DNA from: Bolinopsis microptera
Taxonomy: Eukaryota; Ctenophora; Tentaculata; Lobata; Bolinopsidae
DNA length: 15,975 nt
Assembly: GCF_026151205.1 (NCBI RefSeq)
Contig: NW_026971941.1
Location: 1-15,975, forward strand
Direction of reading: 5' to 3'
Shown here: positions 15,418 to 15,975 of the stretch, in pieces
Layout of the letters: each line of letters starts with the position of its first letter
Position numbering within the stretch: position 1 is the first letter of the stretch
Notes under the pieces: model-generated
Told to the model about the DNA's origin: nothing
The model's database searches: none
What the model saw: only the letters and a program-made list of their open reading frames with translations
Program-made: the position numbers and the translations under genes

Positions 15418-15975
15418 GTGGAGTCAAATGAATTGAAAAATTATAACAATATCAATAATAATATGTTAAACAAGAAAATTTATATCTGTAAATTGGTGTT
15501 TGAAAGCAACTTTAGACATGATCAGTTATGGGCCATGACCTAAGTGTTCATACATCATCTGATCTGTGCATTTTTTGCTCCCGGTACTTTAGTTTTTGCC
15601 CCACTTCGTACATGGAGCTTCCCAAAACCCAAATAACACCCACACTAAAGTTTTTAACCTCATTCGGTAGTTAGTCATGTGTTATGAATTATAACATTTT
15701 ATTGTATCATACAATATTACATAAATATGTATTAGTAATTAGTCAGTTAGGTATAGATGGCACAGTTACTGCACTGTTAGCTATAATAGATGGCATATGA
15801 AAACAAATACAATTGAGGTGCTGGACGAAAATTCATATTTTCCAATTTCTGTCCCATTTTCAAATATGATATTTGCTGAACAGAAATTTTACAGATTTCT
15901 TATCTCGATATTAATTTTGTATCTCTTTCTGACGATATTTGCGATGATATTTAATTATTATTTAAGCGCTAAAAA
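15418..15975. other. 3' flank of the receptor gene
   Basis: No canonical AATAAA is seen in the 558 bases to the window end; AATACA near 15807 is the only variant noted. ATAGATGGCA occurs twice (about 15753 and 15786). No gene or mobile element is recognised. Confidence 0.4.

Overview
The window is nuclear DNA of an animal. It is AT-rich and gene-poor. It holds a GT-AG intron, animal-type start contexts, an AATAAA polyadenylation signal, a tandem satellite array and DNA transposons. The three recognisable proteins are metazoan families: a pentraxin-like secreted protein, a Ly6/uPAR-like GPI-anchored protein and a seven-transmembrane receptor. None of them fixes the phylum. A marine invertebrate (tunicate, cnidarian or lophotrochozoan) is my guess, not a reading of the sequence.

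Bases 1-5000 are repeat territory. After a short minisatellite (1-212) comes a tandem array of a ~430 bp satellite (213-4982, six units, the last one decayed). Diagnostic bases alternate between units, so the array is built of ~860 bp dimers. Two DNA transposons sit in it. One is a 2185 bp non-coding element with perfect 35 bp terminal inverted repeats (1039-3223), whose interior carries about 16 copies of a degenerate TGTGACAAAGTWAAC motif. The other is a 288 bp hAT-type MITE (4070-4357). Excising either one restores the 430 bp satellite period exactly.

Bases 5000-7500 have no certain gene. They hold a possible terminal exon on the minus strand, a CCAAT/E-box promoter-like cluster, a nested hairpin and a long AT-rich stretch. 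The pentraxin-like gene lies on the minus strand at 8465-7535, as two exons around a 274 bp intron; I place the second exon and its stop from the splice sites. Bases 8500-12600 look mostly non-coding, with a 33 bp perfect inverted repeat 1.3 kb apart (9797/11063) and a convincing 96 bp candidate exon on the minus strand (10437-10532), so a multi-exon gene may run through here unseen.

The right third has two intronless plus-strand genes: the Ly6-like protein (12687-13196) and an orphan receptor related to rhodopsin-class GPCRs (14365-15417). A pair of 85 bp direct repeats lies between them. All three solid genes encode secreted or cell-surface proteins, but each has its own promoter-sized flank and nothing in the sequence shows that they act together.
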